A stretch of DNA of 64,000 nt, taken from contig OZ243042.1 in the NCBI GenBank assembly GCA_965212085.1, forward strand, positions 992,001-1,056,000, in the 5' to 3' direction. The notes under the pieces are model-generated. The model had not been told where the DNA came from. It ran no database searches and saw only the letters and a program-made list of their open reading frames with translations. The stretch comes from JAHRAW01 sp965212085 (lineage in GTDB: Bacteria; Pseudomonadota; Gammaproteobacteria; Arenicellales; Poriferihabitantaceae). The translations under genes were made by a program, and so were the position numbers. Within the stretch, counting starts at the first letter, position 1, and every line of letters starts with the position of its first letter. Shown one piece after another: positions 33,843 through 43,384 of this stretch.

Positions 33843-34688
33843 TCATAGATCAAGACCGAACAACGCGCGCATTTTTTCCCCCGGATCATCGGCGCGCATC
33901 AGCGCCTCGCCGGTCAGAAAAACATGCACGTTGTGACGGCGCATGCGCACCACGTCGTCGCCATGCCCAAGCCCGCTTTCGGTCACCACGATGCGGTTGG
34001 CGGGAATGGCGTCGCGCAGTTCCAGGGTGGTGTCGAGGCGGGTCTCAAAGGTGCGCAGGTTGCGGTTGTTGACGCCGATCAGGCGGCACGGTAGCGCCAG
34101 CGCGCGCTCCAGTTCGCCTGCGTCGTGGACTTCCACCAGCACGTCCATACCCAAAACGTGAGCCAGTTCCGCTAATTCTCCCATGACCGGATCGCCGAGC
34201 GCGGCGGCGATCAGCAGCACCGCGTCGGCGCCGATGAGGCGCGCCTCAAAAACCTGGTAGGGGTCAACGATGAAGTCCTTGCGAAGCATCGGCAGGGGGC
34301 AGGCATCGCGGGCTTCACCGAGGTGGCGGTCGTGGCCCTGAAACCAGGCTTGGTCGGTGAGCACCGACAGGCAGGTGGCGCCGTGTTCGGCAAGGTTGCG
34401 GGCCAGGGCGGCGGGGTTGAAATCGGCGCGGATGACGCCCTTGCTCGGCGAGGCTTTTTTGATTTCGGCGATGACCGCCGCGCGGCCCCGGCCGAGGTCT
34501 TTTTCGATGGCGTTGATGAATCCACGGGGCGGCGCCAGCCCGTCCACCGCGGCGCGCAGTTCGCGCAGTGGCCGGGCGGCGGCGGCGTACGCCACTTGTT
34601 CGGCTTTGGCGGCGAGAATTTGGCCGAGGATGCCGGCGCTCAAGATCGTTGCTCCATTGCTTGCGCCGTTGCTTGCGCCATCACCCAC
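33843..34688 (-). CDS. trpC: Indole-3-glycerol-phosphate synthase
   Basis: The 281-residue TIM-barrel enzyme closes the indole ring in tryptophan synthesis. Motifs are VIAEIKKASPSKGVIR, LSVLTDQAWFQG, LRKDFIVDPYQVFEAR, LVEVHDAGELERAL, IGVNNRNLRTFE and VTESGLGHGDDV. The N-terminus has a repetitive Gly-Ala-Ser-Asn stretch encoded by a short codon repeat. It follows trpG by 4 bp; trpD, normally between them, is absent. Confidence 0.95.
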   Translation of the reverse strand: MGDGASNGASNGATILSAGILGQILAAKAEQVAYAAAARPLRELRAAVDGLAPPRGFINAIEKDLGRGRAAVIAEIKKASPSKGVIRADFNPAALARNLAEHGATCLSVLTDQAWFQGHDRHLGEARDACPLPMLRKDFIVDPYQVFEARLIGADAVLLIAAALGDPVMGELAELAHVLGMDVLVEVHDAGELERALALPCRLIGVNNRNLRTFETRLDTTLELRDAIPANRIVVTESGLGHGDDVVRMRRHNVHVFLTGEALMRADDPGEKMRALFGLDL

Positions 34689-34692
34689 GCCA

Positions 34693-35259
34693 TCAGTCCG
34701 CGCCGAGAAAATTTTTCAGCAGCGCGTGGCCGTGCTGGGTGAGGATGGATTCGGGGTGGAACTGCACGCCCTCCACCGCCAGTTCAAGGTGGCGGATGGC
34801 CATAATTTCATCGTCGCCGGTCCACGCGGTAACCTCGAAACAGTCCGGCAGGGAGGCCGACTCCAGCGCCAGCGAATGATAGCGGGTCGCCTGGAACGGC
34901 GACGGCAGGCCGCGGAAACTCCCTTCGGCGTTGTGGTGAATCATGGAGGTTTTGCCGTGCATCAGCCGCCGCGCGTGCACCACCCGCCCGCCGAACGCCT
35001 GGCCGATGCACTGATGCCCGAGGCACACGCCCAGCACCGGCACGCGGCCGGCGAGGCGCCGCACCGCTTCCACCGACACCCCCGCTTCGTTAGGAGTGCA
35101 CGGCCCCGGCGAGATCACCAAATAGCCCGGCTCAAGGCGTTCAAGGTCGGCGGCGGTTTTCCGGTCGTTGCGGATAACCGCCACCTCCTGGCCGAGTTCG
35201 CCGAAGTACTGCACCAGGTTGTAGGTGAAGGAATCGTAGTTGTCTATGAGGGCCAGCAC
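34693..35259 (-). CDS. trpG: Anthranilate synthase glutamine amidotransferase component
   Basis: The 188-residue class I amidotransferase supplies ammonia to TrpE. It has LALIDNYDSFTYNLVQY, ISPGPCTPNEAGVS, the catalytic Cys in PVLGVCLGHQCIGQAFGG, and the His-Glu pair in GVQFHPESILT. It starts 2 bp after the trpE stop, so translation is coupled. Confidence 0.96.
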   Translation of the reverse strand: MLALIDNYDSFTYNLVQYFGELGQEVAVIRNDRKTAADLERLEPGYLVISPGPCTPNEAGVSVEAVRRLAGRVPVLGVCLGHQCIGQAFGGRVVHARRLMHGKTSMIHHNAEGSFRGLPSPFQATRYHSLALESASLPDCFEVTAWTGDDEIMAIRHLELAVEGVQFHPESILTQHGHALLKNFLGAD

Positions 35260-35261
35260 GG

Positions 35262-36851
35262 TTAATCCTCAGCGGCACCGGCGGCACCGGCGGTCTCAGC
35301 AACCTCAGCGGCCTCCCCGTCTTCGGGCGCCCGGTCCAGGGGCCGGTGCAGCCCGGCGCCGGCCATCGCCACCGCCTTCAAGACCGCCCGGCCCTTGTTC
35401 ATGGTCTCCTCCCATTCGCTGGCCGGCACCGAGTCGGCGACGATGCCGGCGCCGACCTGGATGTGCACGGTGCGGTCCTTGATGAGCGCGGTGCGGATGG
35501 CGATGGCGGTGTCCATATTGCCGTTCCAGCCGATGTAGCCGACCGCGCCGGAGTAGATGCCGCGCTTGTCCGGCTCGATGCCTTCGATGATTTCCATGGC
35601 CCGCACCTTGGGCGCGCCAGACAGCGTGCCCGCCGGGAAGGTGGCCTTGAGCACGTCCAGGGCGTCGAGGCCGCCGCCGAGTTGGCCGCTGACGTTGGAG
35701 GCGATGTGCATGACGTGGGAGTACTTCTCGATGGTCATTTTGTCGGTGACCTTGACGGTGCCGATGCGCGCCACGCGGCCTACGTCGTTGCGGCCGAGGT
35801 CAATGAGCATCAGGTGTTCGGCGAGTTCCTTGGGATCGGACAGCAGTTCCGCGGCCAGCGATTTATCCTGCGCGTCGTTTTCGCCGCGCCGCCGGGTGCC
35901 GGCGATGGGGCGCACCGTCACCTTGCCTTCCTCCAGGCGCACCAGAATTTCCGGGGACGCCCCGGCGATGTGGAAGTCGCCGAGGTCGAGGTAGTACATA
36001 TAGGGCGACGGGTTAAGGGTGCGAAGGGCGCGGTACAAGTCCAGCGGCGCGGCCTCGTAGGGCAGCGACATGCGCTGGGAAATCACCACCTGAAAGACGT
36101 CGCCTTCGTAAATATATTTCCGGCAGCGTTCCACCGCCGCCTCGAATTCCGCGCGCGGAAAGGACGAAGTGAATTCCGGTTCGCCCGGTTCGTCCGCTCC
36201 ATTCGGCATATCCGCCGCCCCATCCACCGGCGTCCGCGCCGGCAAGCCGCCGCCGAGCGCGTCGAGCAATTCCCCCAGCCGCCGTTCGCCCCGCGCCCAG
36301 GCGCCGGGCGTTTCGGGGTCGGCGTGGACGATCACGTACAGGCGCCCGGACAGGTTGTCGAACACCACCACTTCGTCGGACACCATGAGCAAAACGTCCG
36401 GCGCGTCAATGGGATCGGCCACCGCGTTGGCGCCCAGGTGGGGTTCGATATAGCGCACCGTGTCGTAGCCGAAAAAACCCACCAACCCGCCGCTGAAGCG
36501 CGGCATGCCGGGAATTTCCGGAACGCGGTGCTGCGCCCGGAAGCGGCGGATCGCCTCCAGCGGATCGTCGCAGGAAAGCTCATCCACGACCGCGTCTCGC
36601 CCGTCGTGGTCAATGACCCGCAGGTGGTTGCCCCGCACCTCAATGCGCCGCCGGCAGGGCAACCCGATGATGGAATAACGCCCCCATTTCTCCCCGCCCT
36701 GAACCGACTCCAGCAGGTAACCGTACGGCCGCGAAGCGAGTTTCAGGTAAGTGCTGAGCGGCGTCTCAAGATCCGCCAGCACCTCGCGCACCAGCGGAAT
36801 CCGGTTGTAACCGCGTTCGGCGTATTGGTTAAATTGTTCGTGGCTGAGCAT
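35262..36851 (-). CDS. trpE: Anthranilate synthase component I
   Basis: The 529-residue enzyme converts chorismate to anthranilate. The feedback site motif LLESVQGGEKWGRYS is present, so it is probably inhibited by tryptophan. The catalytic half has EGDVFQVVISQRM, PSPYMYYLDLG, PIAGTRRRG, FPAGTLSGAPKVRAMEIIE and IQVGAGIVADSVPASEWEE. A linker near residues 215-230 and the C-terminal tail are rich in Ala, Gly and Glu and look like low-complexity expansions. Confidence 0.96.
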   Translation of the reverse strand: MLSHEQFNQYAERGYNRIPLVREVLADLETPLSTYLKLASRPYGYLLESVQGGEKWGRYSIIGLPCRRRIEVRGNHLRVIDHDGRDAVVDELSCDDPLEAIRRFRAQHRVPEIPGMPRFSGGLVGFFGYDTVRYIEPHLGANAVADPIDAPDVLLMVSDEVVVFDNLSGRLYVIVHADPETPGAWARGERRLGELLDALGGGLPARTPVDGAADMPNGADEPGEPEFTSSFPRAEFEAAVERCRKYIYEGDVFQVVISQRMSLPYEAAPLDLYRALRTLNPSPYMYYLDLGDFHIAGASPEILVRLEEGKVTVRPIAGTRRRGENDAQDKSLAAELLSDPKELAEHLMLIDLGRNDVGRVARIGTVKVTDKMTIEKYSHVMHIASNVSGQLGGGLDALDVLKATFPAGTLSGAPKVRAMEIIEGIEPDKRGIYSGAVGYIGWNGNMDTAIAIRTALIKDRTVHIQVGAGIVADSVPASEWEETMNKGRAVLKAVAMAGAGLHRPLDRAPEDGEAAEVAETAGAAGAAED

Positions 36852-36997
36852 GGCAAATCATCACGATGAAAAAAAGTTTATAAGAAACGACAACAAGAAA
36901 ACGACATTATGAAAACGACAACGGGCGGCGATATATTGCCGCTACCGCCACCAGAGCGCTTTACGGGATTTCGTGATGAGTTGTCGCATATACGCAA

Positions 36998-37738
36998 TCA
37001 TACCATACCGCGCAGAATACTCTTGAATAAATCGGCCCAGGTCAGCCAGCCCATGTTAGCGGCGACGGTGTCAACCGGCGGCGCAGCAATGCCGTCAAGC
37101 GCCTTGTGCAGATCCACGCCGGTTTTGTAATCGGCGAAGGTTTTCGCGCTTTTCCATTTGTCGTTGAATGCGGCGTTCTTGCCGTTCGGATTGCCGCCTT
37201 TCCGCATTGCTTTCAGTTTGTCCGGCGGCGCGATGTCAAGAAAAATAAAAAAGAACTCGCGCGTATCGCCTAACGGATCATCCAACCCGACGCGAAGTTT
37301 GCGCGCGATCTGATCGCGCCTGGTTGCCGTCGCCGGACTCATCGCGCTATACAGTTTCGCCTCAAAGAAAACCAGCGCATCCGGCAACTCAATACTCGCG
37401 TCCAACTCGGTGGATTCGCCGCTGGAGCGGCCAATATATTCCTTGCCGACATAAATCCGCAGGTCATCGTCTTTCAATTCCCCGTTCTGGAAAAGCGGCT
37501 TTTCGTTTCCGTTATACGCATCCTCAAACACTTCACTCAAAACCGAAATCTTTTTTGCAAACGGCAAACTCGCCAACACCTCAAAACACGACCAGGTCAG
37601 CGCATCCTCGCTGTTGGGGTTGCATTTGTGCTGTTGCTTGTGCTTTTTACCCTGATAAGTTTGGTTCAGAAAATCCTCCAACGCTTGCTCGCGTCCGGGT
37701 GGGATGGCGTAGTTTCGTTGGTAGTTTTTATATTGCAT
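36998..37738 (-). CDS. PD-(D/E)XK-like protein of a restriction block, 2
   Basis: The 246-residue protein has the pattern TELDASIELPDALVFFEAKLYS around residues 120-140: an acidic strand followed by Glu-Ala-Lys, typical for the active site of restriction-type nucleases. The remainder has no family I recognise. The chosen start (MQYKNYQRN) overlaps the upstream gene by 11 bp; a start eight codons earlier is possible. Together with the next gene and the methyltransferase it appears to form a restriction-modification operon. Confidence 0.6.
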   Translation of the reverse strand: MQYKNYQRNYAIPPGREQALEDFLNQTYQGKKHKQQHKCNPNSEDALTWSCFEVLASLPFAKKISVLSEVFEDAYNGNEKPLFQNGELKDDDLRIYVGKEYIGRSSGESTELDASIELPDALVFFEAKLYSAMSPATATRRDQIARKLRVGLDDPLGDTREFFFIFLDIAPPDKLKAMRKGGNPNGKNAAFNDKWKSAKTFADYKTGVDLHKALDGIAAPPVDTVAANMGWLTWADLFKSILRGMV

Positions 37739-38477
37739 AAATTTGTCCGCGGTTGTGTCCAAATACGGCGAGTGTATCGTTCAATTTGTTTTTTTCGCAA
37801 AACGCTTCGACTTGTCGCCACGTAAGATAACCGTAACGGGAACAATCCCAGTTGGGAACATCCGGCAAGTGGGCATCGCGTAATGTGCCGTTAAAGAATT
37901 CTTCAACGCGATGGTCGGCGTCGGGAATCAGCATCAGGTAGAACGTCGAATCACAAGATTCTTTAATCTTTCCGGTGGCTTCCCGGACAACTTTATTCTT
38001 GCCGATTTTCCTTTTTGTGTTTCTGCGTTCCTGCCTCTTTTTCGTAAAGGACCAATTTGGAAAGTCTACACCTTGTTGTAATTTTTCAATACCGTGTTTC
38101 ACGATTTGTTGTTTGTGGTAGATCTGGGTGAAAATGTTTGAGGAGAAACCACGGGGCATGTATCCCGCTTTCACGCCGTTTCCAAATTTCTCAAAAGCTT
38201 TGGGAAGGCCCCCATATCCCTTAACCTTGGCCTCGACAAATATCGCGCAGTTCCCGGCGTTTGATTTGATGAGAATAACCGCATCCGCATCGCCGAAATC
38301 TGAAAAGGATTGTTCGACCAGAATAGTTGTGGCACCGGATGGGGGTTTGTCGTCGGTGAACGGAAACGCCGCCCGGCTGATGAGCTGAGCAAGCAGTGTA
38401 TCGCCGTTCCCGGCATATCGAATTTCATAAAGTAGCGCGTTCAAAATTCCACGCTCGGAATAGCCGAGCATTTTCAT
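37728..38477 (-). CDS. PD-(D/E)XK-like protein of a restriction block, 1
   Basis: The 249-residue protein contains FGDADAVILIKSNAGNCAIF then VEAKVKGYG around residues 60-90, an Asp plus Glu-Ala-Lys arrangement of nuclease type. It ends with a region containing YGYLTWRQVEAFCEKN, which resembles the end WLTWADLFK of the neighbouring protein, so the two may be distant paralogues. It lies 39 bp after the methyltransferase gene. Confidence 0.6.
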   Translation of the reverse strand: MKMLGYSERGILNALLYEIRYAGNGDTLLAQLISRAAFPFTDDKPPSGATTILVEQSFSDFGDADAVILIKSNAGNCAIFVEAKVKGYGGLPKAFEKFGNGVKAGYMPRGFSSNIFTQIYHKQQIVKHGIEKLQQGVDFPNWSFTKKRQERRNTKRKIGKNKVVREATGKIKESCDSTFYLMLIPDADHRVEEFFNGTLRDAHLPDVPNWDCSRYGYLTWRQVEAFCEKNKLNDTLAVFGHNRGQIYAI

Positions 38478-38516
38478 TGGGCTGTTTCCAACTGTGTACG
38501 CATGGTTTTGATCGCG

Positions 38517-39785
38517 CTACCGCTTCAACTTTGCCAGCAAGTAGTCCATTCCACGGGCGCCCTTGACGCGGTTGCATGCGCCGCACAGCAACTGCAGGTT
38601 TTGCAGGTGGTCGGTGCCGCCTTGGGATTGGGGGGTGATGTGGTCCACTTCGAAGTTTCGTTTGGGGAAATGCTCGCCGCAGCCGTTACAGTTGCCGCCC
38701 TGTTCGCCGTATAGCGCAGAGATATTCTCACGGCTATTATACTTCGACACCTTGCCGAGGTCGGTTCGCTCTGGAACATCGGCTCGGTGTACTGCCGTGA
38801 ATACTTGCCCGATTTTGTCGCTCAGTCTTTTATCAACCAACTCCGCTGCTTTCGGGCTGATGTCGATGCCAACCCAGGAACGCCGCAGAATTTCCGCCGC
38901 CACGCAGGTGGTGGCACAACCGCAGAACGGGTCCAACACCGTATCATCGGGGTTTGAACTCGCTTTGATGACGCGCTCCAGCAGGGCAAGGGGTTTTTGC
39001 GTCGGGTAGCCGATGCGCTCTTGTGCATTTTGGTTGATAATATCTATGTTCCAATAGTCCACCGGATAGGTTCCCTCGCGCAAGTATTGCCGATATACCA
39101 AATCCGGCCGTTTGGTTTCCCAGTCGGGCGACACATCGCGTTTCGAGCGAATCGGGCTGCCGCTAATGCCGCGCCCCATCAACCGGTATTTCCCTTTTTT
39201 ATCCTGGTACTTGTATTTACGCACGGTGGCTTCGGCATGCTTTTCCAATACCACATCAGGGTTAAATTGCCACTGCGCGGTTTTACTATAAAACAAAATA
39301 ACATCGTGCTTGCGGTTCCACCGCTTTCGTGAGTTGATGGCTTCACGGTAACACCAAATGATTTCATTCTGAAAATTACTCCGCCCGAAGACCGCATCCA
39401 TCAGCAATTTAAGATAATGGCTCATGGTTGGGTCGCAGTGCAGGTAGATGCTGCCGTTCGGTTTCAGCAAACGGTACAATTCCAACAACCGCGGCGCCAT
39501 GTAAACCAAATACGCGATGTCGGATTTAACAAATGCCGCGTTGACAACCTGATGAACGCGCGGATACTTCGCCTCGATTAAATCCAACCACGCGATGTCA
39601 ATTTCATCCAGCGACCAAGTGTCCTTGAATGCCGCCCCGGCCGCTTTGCTGCCGATGGGTGCCGAGTAGTCATGCTTGGAGTTGAACGGCGGGTCGAGGT
39701 AAATCAAATCCACGCTGTCGCTGTTCATGCCGCGCAAAATCGGCAGATTATCACCAGTCCAGATGGTTCTATTCTTCCAGTTCAT
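38517..39785 (-). CDS. DNA methyltransferase fused to an HNH nuclease domain
   Basis: This 422-residue protein begins with an amino-methyltransferase module in beta-class order: motif IV LIYLDPPFNSK (Asp about 31) comes before motif I VLDPFCGCATTCVAAEILRR. Such enzymes methylate adenine N6 or cytosine N4. From about residue 365 the chain has GGNCNGCGEHF, FEVDHITPQSQGG and LQLLCGACNRVKGARG, an HNH nuclease with a Cys4 zinc site. Modification and possible cleavage thus sit in one chain. It is the first gene of the restriction block between rpe and trpE. Confidence 0.88.
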   Translation of the reverse strand: MNWKNRTIWTGDNLPILRGMNSDSVDLIYLDPPFNSKHDYSAPIGSKAAGAAFKDTWSLDEIDIAWLDLIEAKYPRVHQVVNAAFVKSDIAYLVYMAPRLLELYRLLKPNGSIYLHCDPTMSHYLKLLMDAVFGRSNFQNEIIWCYREAINSRKRWNRKHDVILFYSKTAQWQFNPDVVLEKHAEATVRKYKYQDKKGKYRLMGRGISGSPIRSKRDVSPDWETKRPDLVYRQYLREGTYPVDYWNIDIINQNAQERIGYPTQKPLALLERVIKASSNPDDTVLDPFCGCATTCVAAEILRRSWVGIDISPKAAELVDKRLSDKIGQVFTAVHRADVPERTDLGKVSKYNSRENISALYGEQGGNCNGCGEHFPKRNFEVDHITPQSQGGTDHLQNLQLLCGACNRVKGARGMDYLLAKLKR

Positions 39786-39878
39786 TTTTCAATTCCTTGT
39801 TGAATTTTTGCGCCGGCATACAACAGGCATACAACAGTAATTCCCTGAACGCGCCATCAAAAATCGCAAGCGGCCACT

Positions 39879-40565
39879 CTACGCTAGCGCCAGTTGTTCG
39901 CGCATGGTTTTGATCACGCCGTCGTAACGATTCGCATCTTTTTCATCCCCCGCCCCAAAAATCGCACTACCCGCAACAAAAGTATCCGCCCCCGCCCGTG
40001 CGATTTCGGCGATGTTTTGCACATTGACGCCGCCGTCTATTTCCAGGCGGATGTTCAGGCCGCTGTCGTTGATAATTTTGCGCGCCTCGGTCAGTTTGCC
40101 GAGGGTGGATTGGATGAACCGCTGGCCGCCGAAGCCGGGGTTGACCGACATCAGCAGCACCATGTCCACCAGGCCGGTGACGTAGGGCAGCACGTCGAGG
40201 GGCGTCGCCGGGTTGAACACCAGGCCGGAGCGGCAGCCGCTGTCGCGGATCAGGCGCAGCGTGCGGTCAACGTGTTCGGAGGCTTCGGGGTGGAAGGTGA
40301 TGTAGCTGGCGCCGGCTTCGGCGAAGTCGGGGATGATGCGGTCCACGGGCTTGACCATCAGGTGCGCGTCTATGGGGGCGGTTACGCCGTGTTTGCGAAG
40401 GGCCGCGCAAACCAGCGGGCCGATGGTCAGGTTGGGGACGTAGTGGTTGTCCATTACGTCGAAGTGCACCATGTCGGCGCCGGACGCGAGTACGCGCTCC
40501 ACTTCCTCCCCCAGCCGGGCGAGGTCGGCGGACAGGATCGAGGGGGCGATGAGGTATTCGGCCAT
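39879..40565 (-). CDS. rpe: Ribulose-phosphate 3-epimerase
   Basis: The 228-residue TIM-barrel enzyme interconverts ribulose-5-phosphate and xylulose-5-phosphate. It has IAPSILSADLARLGEEV, MVHFDVMDNHYVPNLTIGP, DAHLMVKPVDRII, VLLMSVNPGFGGQRFI and LEIDGGVNVQNI. The start MAEYLIAPS has a GGAG 6 bp upstream. In many gammaproteobacteria rpe is followed by gph and trpE; here the restriction block takes the place of gph. Confidence 0.96.
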   Translation of the reverse strand: MAEYLIAPSILSADLARLGEEVERVLASGADMVHFDVMDNHYVPNLTIGPLVCAALRKHGVTAPIDAHLMVKPVDRIIPDFAEAGASYITFHPEASEHVDRTLRLIRDSGCRSGLVFNPATPLDVLPYVTGLVDMVLLMSVNPGFGGQRFIQSTLGKLTEARKIINDSGLNIRLEIDGGVNVQNIAEIARAGADTFVAGSAIFGAGDEKDANRYDGVIKTMREQLALA

Positions 40566-40672
40566 CAAAAACTCCACGGGTCGGGGTCGGTTTTCCCAGG
40601 GCGTAGCCTACCCGATTCAACCGCAAGTTTCACGGCCTTGCGAAGGCCGGGGCCGGACTACGCGGGCGCGCG

Positions 40673-42034
40673 TTACTGAATCACCAAAAACAGCATGCGC
40701 TCATCGCGCAGCAGTTTGATCAGTAGCGCGTCGTCGCCGCGCTTGACCGCCTGTTGCATTTCCTTGAGGTTTTTGACCCGCCGCCGGTTGATGCTGAGAA
40801 TGACGTCGTTTTCCGCCAGCCCGAACCGCTGCGCCGGGCTGCCGGGCTCCAGTTCCGTCACTTCCACGCCGCCGCCGTGTTCCGCGCCGGGGTCAACGGT
40901 GCGAAAGCGCGCGCCGGCCAGCCGCCCGATGAGGCCCTGCTCGCGCAACGCAAAGCCGCCGGTTTCCTTGATTCGCGTGTGGATGGTTTTCAGTTTGCCG
41001 TCGCGGTAGAACTGCACGCTGGCTTCGGCGCCGGCGCGCAGCAGGCCCACGGCGTTGCGCAGGCCGGCGCTGTCGTTGACCGGGGTGTCGTTGAACTTGA
41101 CGATCACGTCACCGCCGCGGATGCCGGCTTCCTGGGCGGCCGAGTCGGGGATTACCTGGGACACCACCGCGCCTTTCTTGCCGCTCAGCCCGAAGGCGTC
41201 CGCCAGGGACGGCGTCAGGTCCTGCATGGTCACCCCCAGCAGGCCGCGCCGCACGTCGCCGTGCTCCACCAACTGCGCCATCAACTCCTTCACCATATCT
41301 ATGGGAATGGCAAAACCGATGCCGACGCTGCCGCCGCCACGGGAGAAAATCGCGGTGTTGATGCCGATCAACCGGCCGCGCAAATCCACCAGCGCGCCGC
41401 CGGAATTGCCGGGGTTGATGGAGGCGTCGGTCTGGATGAAGTCCTCGTATCCTTCAATGCCCAAACCGCTGCGCCCGAGGGCGCTGACGATGCCCGAAGT
41501 TACGGTCTGGCTGAGGCCGAAGGGGTTGCCGATGGCCACCACGAAGTCGCCGACGCGCAACGCCGCCGAGTTGCCGAGGGAGATTTCGGAAAGCGCGTCG
41601 CTGTCCACCTTGACCACGGCGATGTCGCTGTCGGCGTCCGAGCCCACCAGTTCCGCCCGCATGGAACGGCCGTCCTGGGTGGTCACGGTGATTTCATCGG
41701 CCTCGTCAATGAGGTGGTGGTTGGTGATGACGTAGCCCTTTTCGGCGTTGACGATTACCCCGGAGCCGAGGCTGCTGCCGGGGCGGCGGCGTTGCTGGGG
41801 GAAGTTGAAAAAGCGGCGAAAAAACGGATCCTGCATCAGCGGGTTTTGCCGGGTTTGCAGGTGCGTGGTGGTGGAAAGGTTGACCACCGCCGCGCGAATG
41901 TTCTCCAGCATCGGGGCGAGGCTGGGCAGGGGTTCGTCGTCCACCGCCGACGGCAGCGCGGCCTGGGAGGCGGGGCTGAAGGCCAGCAACAAGGCCGGCA
42001 AAAGCAGCCGATTGAATAGGTGAATGCGGTTCAT
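40673..42034 (-). CDS. degQ: DegQ/DegP-type periplasmic serine protease
   Basis: The 453-residue periplasmic protease has a signal peptide ending near SPASQA. The catalytic triad is the His in GYVITNHHLIDEAD, the Asp in SDADSDIAVVKVD, and the Ser in DASINPGNSGGALVD. Two PDZ domains follow (around GLLGVTMQDLTPSLADAFG and VEVTELEPGSPAQRFG). The first His in the ITNHH site replaces the usual Asn of TNNHV. It degrades or refolds misfolded envelope proteins. It is divergent from the MFS gene. Confidence 0.93.
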   Translation of the reverse strand: MNRIHLFNRLLLPALLLAFSPASQAALPSAVDDEPLPSLAPMLENIRAAVVNLSTTTHLQTRQNPLMQDPFFRRFFNFPQQRRRPGSSLGSGVIVNAEKGYVITNHHLIDEADEITVTTQDGRSMRAELVGSDADSDIAVVKVDSDALSEISLGNSAALRVGDFVVAIGNPFGLSQTVTSGIVSALGRSGLGIEGYEDFIQTDASINPGNSGGALVDLRGRLIGINTAIFSRGGGSVGIGFAIPIDMVKELMAQLVEHGDVRRGLLGVTMQDLTPSLADAFGLSGKKGAVVSQVIPDSAAQEAGIRGGDVIVKFNDTPVNDSAGLRNAVGLLRAGAEASVQFYRDGKLKTIHTRIKETGGFALREQGLIGRLAGARFRTVDPGAEHGGGVEVTELEPGSPAQRFGLAENDVILSINRRRVKNLKEMQQAVKRGDDALLIKLLRDERMLFLVIQ

Positions 42035-42110
42035 TTTTTTTCCGTATCGTGCGCCTCAGGATATAGTAAGGTGCCTCGCCAGTATAAACCAAAACCGCCA
42101 ACAAAGTTTG

Positions 42111-43319
42111 ATGTCCAAAAACACGGTCATGTTGTACTCGGCCCTCGGCCACGCCTACTTCCATCTGTTCACGGCGTTTTACTTCGTCATCGTGCTGTCG
42201 CTGGAACTCGAATGGCGCCGGCCCTACCACGAACTCGTCAACCTGTGGACGCCGGGCGCGTTGTTGGTGGGGGTGTTCGCCATCGTCGCCGGGTGGCTGG
42301 GGGATCGCTGGAGCGCGAACGGCATGCTGGTGATTTACTTCCTCGGCATGGGCCTGTGTTCGGTGGCCGCCGGTTACGCTGCCGGTCATGGCGCCGACCC
42401 GCTGACCCTGCTGCTGGCGTTGTCGGGCATCGGCCTGTTCGCGGCCATCTACCACCCCATCGGCATCCCCCTGGTGATCCGCAACAGCGGCGTCAACCAG
42501 GGCAAGGCGCTGGCCTTGAACGGCGTATTCGGCAGCCTCGGCGCGGCCATGGCCGGCGTGGTAACCGGCTACCTCGCCGATGCCGGCGGCAGTTACCTGG
42601 CCTTCGTGCTGCCCGGCGTTATCGTCGCGCTGACCGGCGTTTTGATGCTGGCCGGGCTGGCGTGCGTACGCTCACCGGACCCGGACTCGGTGCCGCCACA
42701 AAAACCGGAAGCCGGTCCCAACGCCGCCGGCGGCTGGCGGACGCCGTTTTTCGTATTGTTGTTTTGCCTCACCGCCGCCGGACTCATCTACCACGCCACC
42801 CAGACGGTGATGCCCAAAGCGTTCTCCCTGCGCCTCGACGCCGGCGGCGCGGACTTGAAAACCGTGGGCTTTTACGTGGCGCTGGTGTATATCGCCGGCG
42901 GCCTGTTCCAGTTTGTCGGCGGCGCGCTCGCGGACCGCTACAGCCTCAAGTGGGTGTACCTCAGCCAGTTTGCCGCCCACGCGCTGCTATTGTTGCTGGC
43001 GGCCTGGGCCGGCGGCGGTTATCTGGTGGCGGTATTGTGCGCGGCGGTGGCCCTCGGCGCCGGCGCGCTGCCCGCCGAAAACATGCTGCTGGCGCGCCAC
43101 ACGCCGAGCAACCACCACGGCCTGGTGTTCGGCCTCAAGTTCGTGTTGTTTTTCAGCAGCGGCCCCATCGGCGTGCTGCTGGTGTCCTGGGTCAACCGCC
43201 TGACCGGGCGGTTCGTGTGGGTGTTTCTGGTGTTGTGCATCACCGCTGCCGTCATCTGCGTGGCGGCGCTGGCGTTGCCGCGCAGAACGCCGGGCGCGTT
43301 TGCCGGTGAACGCGCCTGA
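42111..43319 (+). CDS. MFS transporter
   Basis: The 402-residue protein has 12 hydrophobic segments. The A-type loop is AGWLGDRWSANGML between helices 2 and 3, and the second-half counterpart is GGALADRYSLKWVY. The HAYFHLFTAFYF start and IYHPIGIPLVIRNSG motif recall a small MFS group related to fosmidomycin-resistance proteins. Substrate unknown. The start MSKNTVMLYSALGHAYFH is chosen from the first membrane helix. Confidence 0.88.
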   Translation: MSKNTVMLYSALGHAYFHLFTAFYFVIVLSLELEWRRPYHELVNLWTPGALLVGVFAIVAGWLGDRWSANGMLVIYFLGMGLCSVAAGYAAGHGADPLTLLLALSGIGLFAAIYHPIGIPLVIRNSGVNQGKALALNGVFGSLGAAMAGVVTGYLADAGGSYLAFVLPGVIVALTGVLMLAGLACVRSPDPDSVPPQKPEAGPNAAGGWRTPFFVLLFCLTAAGLIYHATQTVMPKAFSLRLDAGGADLKTVGFYVALVYIAGGLFQFVGGALADRYSLKWVYLSQFAAHALLLLLAAWAGGGYLVAVLCAAVALGAGALPAENMLLARHTPSNHHGLVFGLKFVLFFSSGPIGVLLVSWVNRLTGRFVWVFLVLCITAAVICVAALALPRRTPGAFAGERA

Positions 43320-43384
43320 GGGAACCGGCGGTTTATCGGTTTATACTGGCGAGCAATTAGCCCACGACCCGGAGATAAGACATC

